From Bacteroides sp. OF04-15BH (GTDB taxonomy: Bacteria; Bacteroidota; Bacteroidia; Bacteroidales; Bacteroidaceae), in assembly GCF_003477995.1 (NCBI RefSeq), contig NZ_QUEM01000017.1, positions 13,866-77,865 on the forward strand: a DNA stretch of 64,000 nt, given 5' to 3'. This document shows, piece by piece, positions 52,504 through 61,484 of this stretch. The notes below the pieces were generated by a model that made no database searches, had not been told where the DNA came from, and was given only the letters and a program-made list of their open reading frames with translations. Position numbers and translations under genes: made by a program. How positions within the stretch are numbered: position 1 is the stretch's first letter; every line of letters begins with the position of its first letter.

Positions 52504-53298
52504 ATGGAACGGAAAAAAATGGTATTGATCGGTGCCGGTCGGGTGGCCACGCACCTTTCTCAGGCTTTTCAGCAGGCGGGCATGGAGATGGTTCAGGTAT
52601 ACAGCCGCACGGAAGCATCGGCTTCTGCCCTGGCAGAGGTGCTGCACACGGCTTTTACTACTGATTTGTCGCAAGTGACGCCGGAAGCCGACTATTATTT
52701 GTTTTCGGTAAAGGATGCCGTGCTTCCGGAGCTTATTGCTGCTCTGGCACCCCGTTGCGGTCAGGGTTGTTTCCTGCATACCGCGGGCAGTATTCCGTTG
52801 TCTGTGTTCGAGGGGCATGGACTGTCCCGTTATGGAGTGTTTTATCCCTTGCAGACCTTTTCCCTGAACCGCTCTCTGGATATGCATGCGGTGCCGTTAT
52901 TTGTTGAGGCTTCCTCAATGGCGGTGTATGATGACCTTGCTGTTTGGGCTTCGGCTATCTCGCGTCAGGTATATCCGCTTTCATCTGCCGCACGCCGCAA
53001 GTTGCATCTGTCAGCCGTCTTTGCCTGCAATTTCGCCAATCATTGCTATGGCATGGCGGCCACCTTGTTGGCCGAAGAGCAGATTCCTTTCGAAACCTTG
53101 TTGCCGTTGATTGATGAGACTGCAGCCAAGGTGCACCAATTGTCTCCGTCTGAGGCGCAGACCGGACCGGCTGTCCGCTATGACCGGAATGTGCTGGAAG
53201 CACAGATGGGACAGCTTCAGGAGCATCCGTTGTATCGGGATATCTACGAACTCATGAGCCGGAGCATCCACGAGGAGGCTCAGAAACGAAACCAATAA
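52504..53298 (+). CDS. Rossmann-fold/DUF2520 oxidoreductase-like protein
   Basis: This 264-aa protein has an N-terminal NAD(P)-binding motif ([16 protein letters not shown]) related to ProC and F420-dependent dehydrogenases, [12 protein letters not shown], and a C-terminal helical DUF2520 domain ([29 protein letters not shown]). The reaction is unknown. Proteins of this type often sit next to panB/panC or cell-wall genes. It is followed 11 bases later by a KdsC-like phosphatase. Confidence 0.85.
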   Translation: MERKKMVLIGAGRVATHLSQAFQQAGMEMVQVYSRTEASASALAEVLHTAFTTDLSQVTPEADYYLFSVKDAVLPELIAALAPRCGQGCFLHTAGSIPLSVFEGHGLSRYGVFYPLQTFSLNRSLDMHAVPLFVEASSMAVYDDLAVWASAISRQVYPLSSAARRKLHLSAVFACNFANHCYGMAATLLAEEQIPFETLLPLIDETAAKVHQLSPSEAQTGPAVRYDRNVLEAQMGQLQEHPLYRDIYELMSRSIHEEAQKRNQ

Positions 53299-53309
53299 AC
53301 CAAGTCGAT

Positions 53310-53828
53310 ATGATCAATTATGATTTGAAGAAAATCAAGGCGCTTGCCTTTGATGTTGATGGCGTGCTGAGCCGTCAGACCATTGTTCTTCATCCCTCCG
53401 GTGAGCCGATGCGTACCGTAAATATCAAGGATGGCTATGCCATTCAGCTGGCCGTAAAGATGGGACTGCACGTGGCGATTATCACGGGCGGTCGCTCCGA
53501 AGCCGTACGCAAGCGTTACGAAGGATTGGGCGTTCCCGATGTTTATCTGGGCTGCGCCGTGAAGATTACCACCTATGATGCTTTTCTGGAGAAATACGGA
53601 CTGCGCGATGAGGAAGTGCTGTATATGGGCGATGACATTCCCGATTATGAAGTGCTGGCACGTTGCGGCTGTCCTTGCTGCCCGTCGGATGCGGCACCTG
53701 AGATCCGTTCCGTTTCTCTTTACATTTCCCACTATGCCGGAGGCGAAGGCTGTGGACGGGATGTCATTGAGCAGGTGTTGCGGGCGCAGCACAAATGGAT
53801 GAGCGACCGTAAAGCCTTTGGCTGGTAA
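53310..53828 (+). CDS. HAD-family phosphatase (KdsC-like)
   Basis: This 172-aa protein has HAD motif I FDVDGVLS, motif [12 protein letters not shown], Lys in CAVK(IT), and motif [18 protein letters not shown] followed by PSDAAPEI, matching the C0 (capless) KDO-8-phosphate phosphatase family. It would dephosphorylate KDO-8-P in lipopolysaccharide core synthesis. Chain length and the AVKxxTYDAF loop fit KdsC. Specificity is inferred from family resemblance. Confidence 0.88.
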   Translation: MINYDLKKIKALAFDVDGVLSRQTIVLHPSGEPMRTVNIKDGYAIQLAVKMGLHVAIITGGRSEAVRKRYEGLGVPDVYLGCAVKITTYDAFLEKYGLRDEEVLYMGDDIPDYEVLARCGCPCCPSDAAPEIRSVSLYISHYAGGEGCGRDVIEQVLRAQHKWMSDRKAFGW

Positions 53829-53864
53829 CCGTTATTATTGTTGCATTTAATATAATAAGGATAT

Positions 53865-54452
53865 ATGTTGGATCATTTATCATCCTATCAGATTATTCTG
53901 GCCAGTAATTCACCGCGCCGTCGTGAGCTTCTGGCAGGGTTGGGACTAACTTTTGAAACCCGTGTCATTCCAGGTATTGATGAGTCTTATCCCGAAGGAC
54001 TTGACGGTGCGGATATTGCGGTATATATTGCTTCGGCCAAGGCAGCGGCCTATCGTGCCACACTGGCCGGACACGAACTGCTGATAACTGCCGATACCAT
54101 TGTCTATACCGAAGGCAAGGTGTTTGGCAAGCCGCACGACCGCGATGAGGCTTGTGCCATGTTGCGTGCTCTGTCGGGCCGTACCCATCAGGTGATTACC
54201 GGGGTAACCATTCAGACTTTGGAGCGTACCCGTTCGTTTGCCGTGACTACGGATGTTACTTTTGCCGAACTGTCCGACGAAGAGATAGCATATTATGTAG
54301 ACCATTACCGTCCTTTTGACAAGGCCGGTTCTTATGGCATTCAGGAATGGATCGGTTTTGTCGGGGTGACAGGCATTCGGGGCTCTTATTTCAATGTGAT
54401 GGGATTGCCGGTGCAGCGTCTTTATCAGGAACTTAAAACATTTAACGAATAG
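53865..54452 (+). CDS. Maf-family nucleotide pyrophosphatase
   Basis: This 195-aa protein has the Maf motif ILASNSPRRRELLAGLG at the N-terminus, ITADTIVYTEGKVFGKPHDRDEA, the SGRTHQVITGV motif, YVDHYRPFDKAGSYGIQEWIG and a C-terminal GLPVQRLYQEL. It hydrolyses non-canonical or canonical NTPs (dTTP/UTP type in YhdE-like Maf). Full length. Co-directional with KdsC and the following lipoprotein. Confidence 0.95.
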   Translation: MLDHLSSYQIILASNSPRRRELLAGLGLTFETRVIPGIDESYPEGLDGADIAVYIASAKAAAYRATLAGHELLITADTIVYTEGKVFGKPHDRDEACAMLRALSGRTHQVITGVTIQTLERTRSFAVTTDVTFAELSDEEIAYYVDHYRPFDKAGSYGIQEWIGFVGVTGIRGSYFNVMGLPVQRLYQELKTFNE

Positions 54453-54466
54453 ATATAGAAAAGAAT

Positions 54467-54976
54467 ATGAGTAAGATTTTAAAGCGTTATTTGCTTTCGG
54501 GGGTTGCCTTGTGCTCCTTGTTGGCTGTCTTTTCTTCCTGCGAAGAAAAGGATTATACTTCCCGGATGCCGGTTTTTGCCGGTTTTGTATTGAATATGGA
54601 TGCTCCCACACCGGGCGATTCTATTGTGATTACAGCCAAGCAGGCTACTCGGGGCACTTTGCTCAATGGAACCACCTATCAGTGGACCATTACAGATAGC
54701 CGCGACTCTACCGTATATACAGAGACACAAGAAGTGATATATGATCATCAGCCGTCCGATCCGGTTATCGGTTATCGCATTCCGAGCAATGCCCGCACCG
54801 GACGTTATACCGTCAGCTTCTATGCCAGATACAAATATTCCGGTAAGGGAGAAGTGTTGAGCGGAGGTTCTTATGATCAGGGTAGTGACGGTACCAGCGG
54901 CAGTATTAATCCCAGTGCTTCCGGAGCCACTTATGGAGAGAGCAAGGGTAAGGTTTATTTTAATGTAGTGAACTGA
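54467..54976 (+). CDS. hypothetical lipoprotein
   Basis: This 169-aa protein has an N-terminal signal with lipobox VFSSC (Cys about residue 25) followed by EEKDYTS, predicting an outer-membrane, possibly surface-exposed, lipoprotein. The remainder looks like a single beta-sandwich (PTPGDSIVITAKQATRG, IPSNARTGRYTVSFYARYKYSG) with a Gly/Ser-rich loop (SGGSYDQGSDGTSGS). I do not recognise the family. It sits between Maf and a phosphatase gene, only 1 base before the latter. Confidence 0.75.
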   Translation: MSKILKRYLLSGVALCSLLAVFSSCEEKDYTSRMPVFAGFVLNMDAPTPGDSIVITAKQATRGTLLNGTTYQWTITDSRDSTVYTETQEVIYDHQPSDPVIGYRIPSNARTGRYTVSFYARYKYSGKGEVLSGGSYDQGSDGTSGSINPSASGATYGESKGKVYFNVVN

Positions 54977-54977
54977 A

Positions 54978-55445
54978 ATGACAAGAATCTTGTTTGTTTG
55001 TCTGGGCAACATTTGCCGTTCGTCGGCAGCAGAAGAGGTGATGCGTCATGTTGTCCGTAAGGCCGGGCTTGAGTCCGAATTCGTTCTGGATTCTGCCGGC
55101 ATCAGCAATTACCATCAGGGAGAGCTTCCTGATTCGCGTATGCGTTTTCATGCTGCCCGCCGCGGTTATGAGCTGACTCATCTGTCCCGTCCGGTTACTT
55201 ATCAGGACTTTTTTAATTTTGACATGATCATCGGTATGGATGAGAGTAATATGGATGCGCTTCATGATCGGGCACCGGGCATTGAAGAGGAACGTAAGTT
55301 GTTCCGCATGACTGATTTCTGCCAGCATCATCCCGATGTAGACCATATCCCGGATCCGTATTATGGCGGAGCACAGGGCTTTGAACTGGTACTTGATATT
55401 CTGGAAGATGCCTGTGCCGGTTTATTGGAATATCTTCAGCGTTGA
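54978..55445 (+). CDS. low-molecular-weight protein tyrosine phosphatase
   Basis: This 155-aa enzyme has the P-loop VCLGNICRSSAAEEVM (C-x5-R-S) at about residues 6-20 and the general-acid Asp in IPDPYYGGAQGFELV at about 124. It is full length. In other bacteria such phosphatases often act on tyrosine kinases for exopolysaccharide export, but no kinase is adjacent. Last gene of the operon beginning at 51955. Confidence 0.95.
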   Translation: MTRILFVCLGNICRSSAAEEVMRHVVRKAGLESEFVLDSAGISNYHQGELPDSRMRFHAARRGYELTHLSRPVTYQDFFNFDMIIGMDESNMDALHDRAPGIEEERKLFRMTDFCQHHPDVDHIPDPYYGGAQGFELVLDILEDACAGLLEYLQR

Positions 55446-55470
55446 GTATTAAAAGCGTAAGTATATGGAA

Positions 55471-55518
55471 AAAGCCTCGTCTGCTTTCCTGAACAGGAAT
55501 GAAGACGAGGCTTTTCAG
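55471..55518. terminator. terminator between convergent genes
   Basis: AAAGCCTCGTCT (55471-55482) pairs with AGACGAGGCTTT (55503-55514), with an inner stem TTCCT-GAAC-AGGAA (55486-55499). It separates the phosphatase and serine dehydratase genes. Confidence 0.85.
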
Positions 55519-55548
55519 TATGTTTAGGGTTAGGTTCGTCCCTTTCGA

Positions 55549-56775
55549 TTAAATCTTGTGGTTTCTCAGATCCCACATCTGTTTGAAGCTCTGTGCCAGA
55601 CCGCCTTCACTTGTTTCCTTGTATAGAGAAGGCAGATCGTGTCCGGTCTGTTTCATCACCTCAACCACCTTGTCGAAGGAAACGCGGTGCGTTCCGTCGG
55701 TGAACATGGCGTATGAGTTGGCATCCATGGCACGGGCGGCTGCATAGGCGTTGCGCTCGATACAAGGAATCTGTACCAGTCCGCACACCGGATCACAAGT
55801 CAGACCCAGATGGTGTTCCAGTCCCATTTCTGCTGCATATTCAATCTGTGCCGGACTTCCTCCGAACAACTGGTTGGCGGCAGCTGCTGCCATGGCACAG
55901 GCCACACCCACTTCGCCCTGACAGCCCACTTCTGCTCCGGAGATCGAAGCGTTTGTCTTGACGATATTTCCAAACAGTCCGGCGGTGGCCAATGCCCGGA
56001 TGATACGTTTCTCGCTCATATTGCGTGACTTGTACAGATGATAGAGCACTCCAGGCAGAACACCGCATGAGCCGCAGGTCGGTGCGGTTACGATGATACC
56101 GCCACCGGCATTCTCCTCACTCACTGCCAGAGCGTATGCAAAAATCAGACCGCGGGTTTTCATGGACGATTGATATCCGTCAGCCCGTACAAAATACGAA
56201 GCGGCTTTTCTTCTCAGGTTCAGAGGTCCCGGGAGCACCTCTTCCTTGTCCAGACCGCGTTCCACGGCTTCTTTCATCACCTTCCATACTTCGTTCAGGT
56301 AATCCCACACATCGCTGTCTTCGCATTCCTGCACATATTCCCAGTAGCTCTTTCCGGTGCTGATACACCAGTTCATGATTTCAGTGGCAGAATTCATTTC
56401 ATAGATTTCCGGGAAGTTTACCTGCTGCTGTCCTTCTTCGGCCAGAGCACCTCCACCCACACTGAAAACAGTCCAGGGCTCACTGCTGTTTCCCTCTGCA
56501 TCCAGAGCACGGAATTTCATGCCATTCGGATGAAACGGTAAAAATATTTTCGGCTCCCAGATAATGTCGGTGCGCTCTTCGCCCAGCACATCCAGAATAG
56601 CCACATCGGTCATGTGTCCTTTGCCGGTTGCAGCCAGACTGCCGTAAAGAGTTACTTCAAAACGGCATGCATCAGGATGTTGCGCCAGAAACTGTTCTGC
56701 CGCCTTTCTTGGTCCCATGGTATGGCTGCTCGAGGGGCCCTGACCTATTCTATACAGTTCTTTGAGTGTAATCAT
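55549..56775 (-). CDS. sdaA: L-serine ammonia-lyase (iron-sulfur type)
   Basis: This 408-aa single-chain serine dehydratase has an N-terminal beta domain (MITLKELYRIGQGPSSSHTMGPRKAAEQF) and an alpha catalytic domain with cluster cysteines in TCGSCGVLPG, TCDPVCGLVQIPCIERN. It converts L-serine to pyruvate and ammonia via a 4Fe-4S cluster. ATG 56775 fits the family; a -7 box (TATATTTG, minus strand) lies at 56816-56809. It is transcribed alone and divergent from the HpaII-family gene. Confidence 0.95.
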   Translation of the reverse strand: MITLKELYRIGQGPSSSHTMGPRKAAEQFLAQHPDACRFEVTLYGSLAATGKGHMTDVAILDVLGEERTDIIWEPKIFLPFHPNGMKFRALDAEGNSSEPWTVFSVGGGALAEEGQQQVNFPEIYEMNSATEIMNWCISTGKSYWEYVQECEDSDVWDYLNEVWKVMKEAVERGLDKEEVLPGPLNLRRKAASYFVRADGYQSSMKTRGLIFAYALAVSEENAGGGIIVTAPTCGSCGVLPGVLYHLYKSRNMSEKRIIRALATAGLFGNIVKTNASISGAEVGCQGEVGVACAMAAAAANQLFGGSPAQIEYAAEMGLEHHLGLTCDPVCGLVQIPCIERNAYAAARAMDANSYAMFTDGTHRVSFDKVVEVMKQTGHDLPSLYKETSEGGLAQSFKQMWDLRNHKI

Positions 56776-56808
56776 AAATGCTCTTATTGTTGGTGTTCTA
56801 TTTTTCAG

Positions 56809-56816
56809 CAAATATA
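56809..56816 (-). promoter_or_regulatory. -7 element of sdaA
   Basis: TATATTTG on the minus strand, 33 bases before ATG 56775. Confidence 0.45.
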
Positions 56817-56881
56817 CATAATTAAATTATCATTCTTTACTGAAAAGAAAATTCATTTTAGGATTTTTCCATATAAATGGT

Positions 56882-56889
56882 TACATTTG
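56882..56889 (+). promoter_or_regulatory. -7 element of the HpaII-family gene
   Basis: TACATTTG, 54 bases before ATG 56944. Confidence 0.45.
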
Positions 56890-56943
56890 CATCCCGATAG
56901 GTAAAAAGAACCGTTATTTATAATCTAAAAATCAGAAAAGACA

Positions 56944-58029
56944 ATGATGACAGCTACACGAAGAGAATGGAGTGAACTGTATACGTTTTTCACCATCCTG
57001 GCTCAGGGTGGACTGGCTGCCGGTACAGCCGAAGGAACAGAAGGGGCGTGGCTGCCCGTTGCCTTGGTACAGCGCCAGGAGCATGACGGTCCGCGCCGCT
57101 ATCTCATCGGTCCCGAAGAAATCCGTATTCAGGGCAGTGAGATGGATGAGCGGATTCCGCGTGAAGATTTTGCTACCGTGGCCCAGATGATTCTGGACAC
57201 TCTGGCTGCCGTTCACGATGATGAGGTAGAGGCTCCCGAAGGCGTAGAAGGCTTTTTGGATGCAGTACGCATTTATGATCTGGAAGCCGTTACCGACGAC
57301 CGCACGGACTTGTATGTGGCCTTCTACCATCCCGAAACTCCTTTGGTAGGTTTGCGTATCTATTCCCGTCTTTGTGCCACGGATCCGCTGCTCGATGGCG
57401 GACGTACGGCCAATCTGAAGATGGAGCAGACAGGCATCCGTTTCTCTCAGCCGGCCGTCTATAAGATTAACTATACCGAAAATCCGGACAGTCCGGCCGA
57501 GGTGGCCCGTCGTATGCTGTATATCGAGAGCATGGGCGGTATCTTTAAGTACAGTGATGTGTGCGACCGTGTGTTCCGCAGCAATCTGCATATGATCGAC
57601 CTGCATTTCCCCCGTGTACTGTGTGAAATGCTGCGCATCTTTCATCTGGATCAGATCAGCCGCATTGATGAACTTACCGCTCTCATCGAGGAGCGTAATC
57701 CTTTGAAGATAAAGGATGAACTGATTCACAAGCACGGCTTCTACCGTCATAAGATGAAACAGTTCCTGGTGGCATTGGCTTTGGGGCTCCGTCCGGCCAA
57801 GATTTATACCGGTCGTGATTCGGCGGTATCCGGTATTCTGATGGTGGGTGCCGATGGCCGTATCACCGTTTATCATAAGGCCGACAAGGATGTGTTCGGC
57901 GACTATCTGTTTACACACACCCGTTTGGAGAAAGGCTTGCCTGATAAGGACAAGTATGGTTATCTGGAGCGCGAAAACAAACTGTACTATTTCAAGCTGA
58001 ATCTGAAGATCGGTTTTGTGCGCCGTTAA
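56944..58029 (+). CDS. HpaII-family restriction endonuclease homologue, apparent loss of catalytic Lys
   Basis: This 361-aa soluble protein has the layout of the HpaII (C/CGG-cutting) family: the N-terminal REWSELYTFFTIL helix, a central DLYVAFYHPETPLVGLRIYS region followed by LLDGGRTANLKME, a helical middle (IDLHFPRVLCEMLRIFH), and the terminal pattern DYLFTHTRLEKG...YGYLERENKLYYFKLNLKIGF. In HpaII enzymes, as I recall them, the strand after the acidic Asp reads about GFSIKSQLG; here it reads GLRIYSRLC (residues 136-144), with Tyr140 at the Lys position. No cognate methyltransferase is nearby, and base composition matches the neighbours. It is therefore probably an inactivated, long-resident homologue rather than a working enzyme. 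The homology is read by eye. Confidence 0.68.
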   Translation: MMTATRREWSELYTFFTILAQGGLAAGTAEGTEGAWLPVALVQRQEHDGPRRYLIGPEEIRIQGSEMDERIPREDFATVAQMILDTLAAVHDDEVEAPEGVEGFLDAVRIYDLEAVTDDRTDLYVAFYHPETPLVGLRIYSRLCATDPLLDGGRTANLKMEQTGIRFSQPAVYKINYTENPDSPAEVARRMLYIESMGGIFKYSDVCDRVFRSNLHMIDLHFPRVLCEMLRIFHLDQISRIDELTALIEERNPLKIKDELIHKHGFYRHKMKQFLVALALGLRPAKIYTGRDSAVSGILMVGADGRITVYHKADKDVFGDYLFTHTRLEKGLPDKDKYGYLERENKLYYFKLNLKIGFVRR

Positions 58030-58047
58030 GGGATACCCGATAAAATA

Positions 58048-58096
58048 AAAGCGAGAGATTTCCGTATTTTTTGAGGAAATCTCTCGCTTTGTTTTT
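58048..58096. terminator. bidirectional terminator
   Basis: A perfect 16-bp stem (58048-58063 with 58075-58090), 11-base loop, flanked by A- and T-runs, between convergent HpaII-family and helicase genes. Confidence 0.9.
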
Positions 58097-61000
58097 AAGA
58101 CGGCATCTGGGGATTCCGTTTTCGGATATAGTCCAGCAGCTGGCTGTATGAGGGCGACCGCTCCAGCAGATGCGGATTGCCGGTCATGAAGAACTGTTTG
58201 CGGGCCCGGGTGATGGCCACATTCAGCTTGCGGTCTATCCATTGTCCTTCGGTCAGTACCGGTGTCGACAGCACATCCAGCTGATAGGGCTGGCGTATGG
58301 TGGTGCTGAACAGGATCACGTCGCGCTGACTGCCCTGATAGCGTTCCACCGTGTCGATGGTGATGTTCTCATAGCCCTCCAGGCGTCGTGCGGCCAGTTC
58401 TTTCCGGATCATGGCAATCTGTCCGCGGAAAGGCACGATGATACCGATTTGCCGGGCCGGATTCCAGTCTTTCTCTTTTTCGTGCAGACGGTACAGAGCT
58501 TCCACAATGTTTCCGGTAACCGCAGCTTCTTCGCGGTTCACCTTATTGTTTTCGCTGGGTTCGGTCGGGACAACCGGAATGAACTCCATACGTTTTCGGG
58601 CTGCCATTTTCATCCAGGGGTTTGTCCCCTCATAGGGGATGTCCAGCGTTCCGGTCTGATGGGGGAGAGGAACCAGCCCCAGCTGCCGGTTGTAGAAACT
58701 GTGGTTTACAAACTCACTCAGTTCCTCATGCATGCGTCCCTGGCGGTGCAGCCACGCCACGGTATCTTTTTCCGTGTGCAGCAACTGTTGCAGGCTGTGC
58801 AGGCGTTCAAACAGCGAGTTGCGGCAGTTGGTCAGTCCGATGGCCCGCAGCTGTTCGCTTCTCACTTCCGAGCGTTCGGGCTTTTGCAGCACCACGGCCG
58901 GCAACTGTTTGTGGTCGCCGATCAGGATGAATTTCCGTATGGCGCACGGATTGTTTCTGTAGTTCGGGTCCGGCAGTGAGGTGGTGGCACAGAGCAGAGG
59001 CAGCAGTTGCGGTTCCAGCACTTGCGAGGCTTCGTCCACAATGGCCGTGTCAAAGCGTTTCAGCTCAAACAGTTCGCTCTTTCCAGCCATACTGCTGATG
59101 GTGCCCACAAAGATCTGCACCGGCTCCAGCAGGTCGAAAATCTGTTTTCGGTTCTGTGCCTCCCTGATTTTGTATTTGATGAGGCGGTTCCGGTATACCT
59201 TTTCGCAATTCAGTTCCTGACCGATACGTACATATTCCGGTCTCTCGTCCAGTCCTTCCAGCATCTGGCAGATTTCATCCACGGCCCGGTTGGTATAAGC
59301 CATCAGCAGCAGGTTCTGTTTCGGTGTTTCCCGGATAAACTCTTCCACCATCGCTTTCAGGGCCACGGAGGTCTTGCCCGTTCCCGGCGGTCCTACCAGC
59401 AGGAAATAGTCTTTGGCCTGTTTGGCCTGGCGCACAATCTGTTCTGTTTCCGGATTGGGAAACGTGCTGTTCAGCTTGATGTGGGGATCTGTTTCCGGTT
59501 TCCGTTGTCCCAGAATCAGGGCACGCCGTTCGGCGGGAGCCAGCAGTAGACTGTACAGTCCGCGGTAAGCCTGGGCATAGCTGCTGTCGGCATAGCCCGG
59601 TTCCAGGGCATAATGCGACTGCAACTGAAACACCTGGGCATTCTTTTGCTTGAAGGCCAGCCGCACCTTGATGATGCGGGTACCCATTTCTTCAATCTGG
59701 CATCGGAATATCTGTTTGTTGATGGCGGAATCCTGTTCCGAATTGCGTTCATAGAGCAATACGGAATCTCCGGCCCGGAAATTAGGCAGGAAATCTTCCT
59801 CATAGTCCGGCATTTCCAGATTCATTCCTGTTACGGCTCCCTGCTCGTCGAAGAGCGGTTCCGGTTTCAGGTCAATCAGGATGTTGCCGTTGCTTTGTTT
59901 GGTTGCCGTGTCCTGGTTCCATATTTCCGCGAATCCGCGTCCCGAGTCGGGCTGGTCGTCACCGATTTTGGACAGAAACTGTTCCCGTTCCATGAAGGCC
60001 AGAAACGTATGGAAATATTCCGCTTCCACCTCCTGCATGCCTTTCAGCCGTCCGACAACTCCCATCAGGTCTTTTCTCAGATACTGCTGATAGAATTTGC
60101 TGTTTCTCATGACGGGGTCAACCAGCATGTTCTCGTCCAGCCGGTTGATGATCTCCTGAGAATGTCCGTTGCGTAACAGACGCTCCAGAGCCACAATCTG
60201 GTTACGCAGGGCCAGTGCCTGTCTCAGCTCGGTGTTCGAATGCCGGATGTGATACAGCAGCGGGTAGCGTGAGTAGAGCAGATAAGTCTGCACCGCATCG
60301 TGCGGCACATCCATGTTATAATAAAGAATCTCCTTGTATAAGGCCATCTGCAGGGCATGTTCCGCTTTGGGGCGTATCTGCGGATATTCTTCGGTGCGTC
60401 CGCTCTTCAGCTCCACGATTTTGCTGCTGTCGTTCACCAGCAGGTCCAGTCGTCCCTGCAGTCCCAGCGCTTCACACAGGAAAGAAGGTTCCAGCTGCAC
60501 GTCCTGCTTTTCGATGTCAATGTCTTCGGCGGTAAATTTATGGCGTACTACCTCCCGGATGTGGTGAAACTGTTTTTTGGCCTGCTCAAAGAAAGCCTGG
60601 TTGATGTCCGGCAGCGTGGTATATTCTATGGGCGAAGTCTCGAAACTTTGCAGCAGTGCTTCCCGGTAGCATTCCTCCTCGCTTTTCTCTTCCTGACCGT
60701 TGTCGTGCACGCAGGCATCCAGAAACTGGTTGGCCAGATTTCCCAGCTGCAGGGCGGCCGACCGGGGCGCCGGCATGAATTTGTTGATGAGATGGTTCAG
60801 GGCATGGGTACCGTAGGGCTTGAAACACTGGCAGATGGCGGTGATGTCAATCAGAAAGTCCGGGTCCAGCACCAGCAGCTTGGGACAGGCGGTCCGTTTG
60901 CCCTCTTCTTCCGTAAAATATACCGAAAGCAGGTTCAGCTGAGCCCCTTCGTAGAGCCCTTCCGCCAGTCCGTCAAAGGCTCCGTCCTCTTGCCGGTAGC

Positions 61001-61484
61001 GTGCCCGTATGTCTTCCCCGTCGGGATGTTCCTGGTCTGTGCCATATACGAAATCCTCGTCCCAGGCCGTTACCGTGATGCGTATTCTTTTGACAAACTC
61101 CTGATATTCGGTCTTGTCGGGCCAGGGTCTCCAATGGTCCGGCAGCAAGGCATTCAGTCTTTCGGGGATCGGCTCCCGTGTCAGGAAAGCCACGGCTTCG
61201 CACACGGCTTTCAGGTCATAGCGGTAGTCCTCCTCGCTCGGGTGATAGGTACCCTGAGCCACACGCAAGGCATTTTTCCGGAACAGGGCCAGGGTGCGGT
61301 GTTCGTATCCTGTAGCTTTGCACAGGGCGTAGATTCTTCCGGTCATGGAAGTAAATTCAGCGGCAAAGTCACGCGTCAGCTCCAGGGCCAGGCGTTCGGT
61401 CAGTGCCGTCAGTTTCCGGTATTTATGCTCGGTGGGGCGGTTTCCCTGTTCGTTGTCGATAATCTCCTCAAAAAACGTGTTCAT
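58095..61484 (-). CDS. Dna2-like nuclease-helicase (PD-(D/E)XK + SF1 UPF1-type)
   Basis: This 1129-aa protein has a Cas4/RecB-like PD-(D/E)XK nuclease segment (GLQGRLDLLVNDSSKIVELKSGRTEE, then QMALYKEI, about residues 342-387), followed by an SF1 helicase: Walker A LVGPPGTGKTSVALKAM (about 700), motif II IVDEASQVLEPQ, motif III LIGDHKQLPAVV, motif V-VI TIDTVERYQGSQRDVILFS and VAITRARKQ. This is the Dna2/UPF1 clade. It probably processes 5' flaps or ends of DNA; a direct role in defence is not shown. It overlaps the upstream transglycosylase gene by 4 bases (ATGA). Confidence 0.88.
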   Translation of the reverse strand: MNTFFEEIIDNEQGNRPTEHKYRKLTALTERLALELTRDFAAEFTSMTGRIYALCKATGYEHRTLALFRKNALRVAQGTYHPSEEDYRYDLKAVCEAVAFLTREPIPERLNALLPDHWRPWPDKTEYQEFVKRIRITVTAWDEDFVYGTDQEHPDGEDIRARYRQEDGAFDGLAEGLYEGAQLNLLSVYFTEEEGKRTACPKLLVLDPDFLIDITAICQCFKPYGTHALNHLINKFMPAPRSAALQLGNLANQFLDACVHDNGQEEKSEEECYREALLQSFETSPIEYTTLPDINQAFFEQAKKQFHHIREVVRHKFTAEDIDIEKQDVQLEPSFLCEALGLQGRLDLLVNDSSKIVELKSGRTEEYPQIRPKAEHALQMALYKEILYYNMDVPHDAVQTYLLYSRYPLLYHIRHSNTELRQALALRNQIVALERLLRNGHSQEIINRLDENMLVDPVMRNSKFYQQYLRKDLMGVVGRLKGMQEVEAEYFHTFLAFMEREQFLSKIGDDQPDSGRGFAEIWNQDTATKQSNGNILIDLKPEPLFDEQGAVTGMNLEMPDYEEDFLPNFRAGDSVLLYERNSEQDSAINKQIFRCQIEEMGTRIIKVRLAFKQKNAQVFQLQSHYALEPGYADSSYAQAYRGLYSLLLAPAERRALILGQRKPETDPHIKLNSTFPNPETEQIVRQAKQAKDYFLLVGPPGTGKTSVALKAMVEEFIRETPKQNLLLMAYTNRAVDEICQMLEGLDERPEYVRIGQELNCEKVYRNRLIKYKIREAQNRKQIFDLLEPVQIFVGTISSMAGKSELFELKRFDTAIVDEASQVLEPQLLPLLCATTSLPDPNYRNNPCAIRKFILIGDHKQLPAVVLQKPERSEVRSEQLRAIGLTNCRNSLFERLHSLQQLLHTEKDTVAWLHRQGRMHEELSEFVNHSFYNRQLGLVPLPHQTGTLDIPYEGTNPWMKMAARKRMEFIPVVPTEPSENNKVNREEAAVTGNIVEALYRLHEKEKDWNPARQIGIIVPFRGQIAMIRKELAARRLEGYENITIDTVERYQGSQRDVILFSTTIRQPYQLDVLSTPVLTEGQWIDRKLNVAITRARKQFFMTGNPHLLERSPSYSQLLDYIRKRNPQMPS

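Noticed and set aside
56932..58242. 436-codon open frame on the minus strand
   Set aside because: Antisense to the HpaII-family gene and running through a clear bidirectional terminator; low-complexity composition typical of a shadow frame.
56944..61484. A two-gene restriction or defence module (HpaII-like plus helicase-nuclease)
   Set aside because: The two genes are convergent with a strong bidirectional terminator between them and each has its own promoter context, so there is no evidence that they act together.
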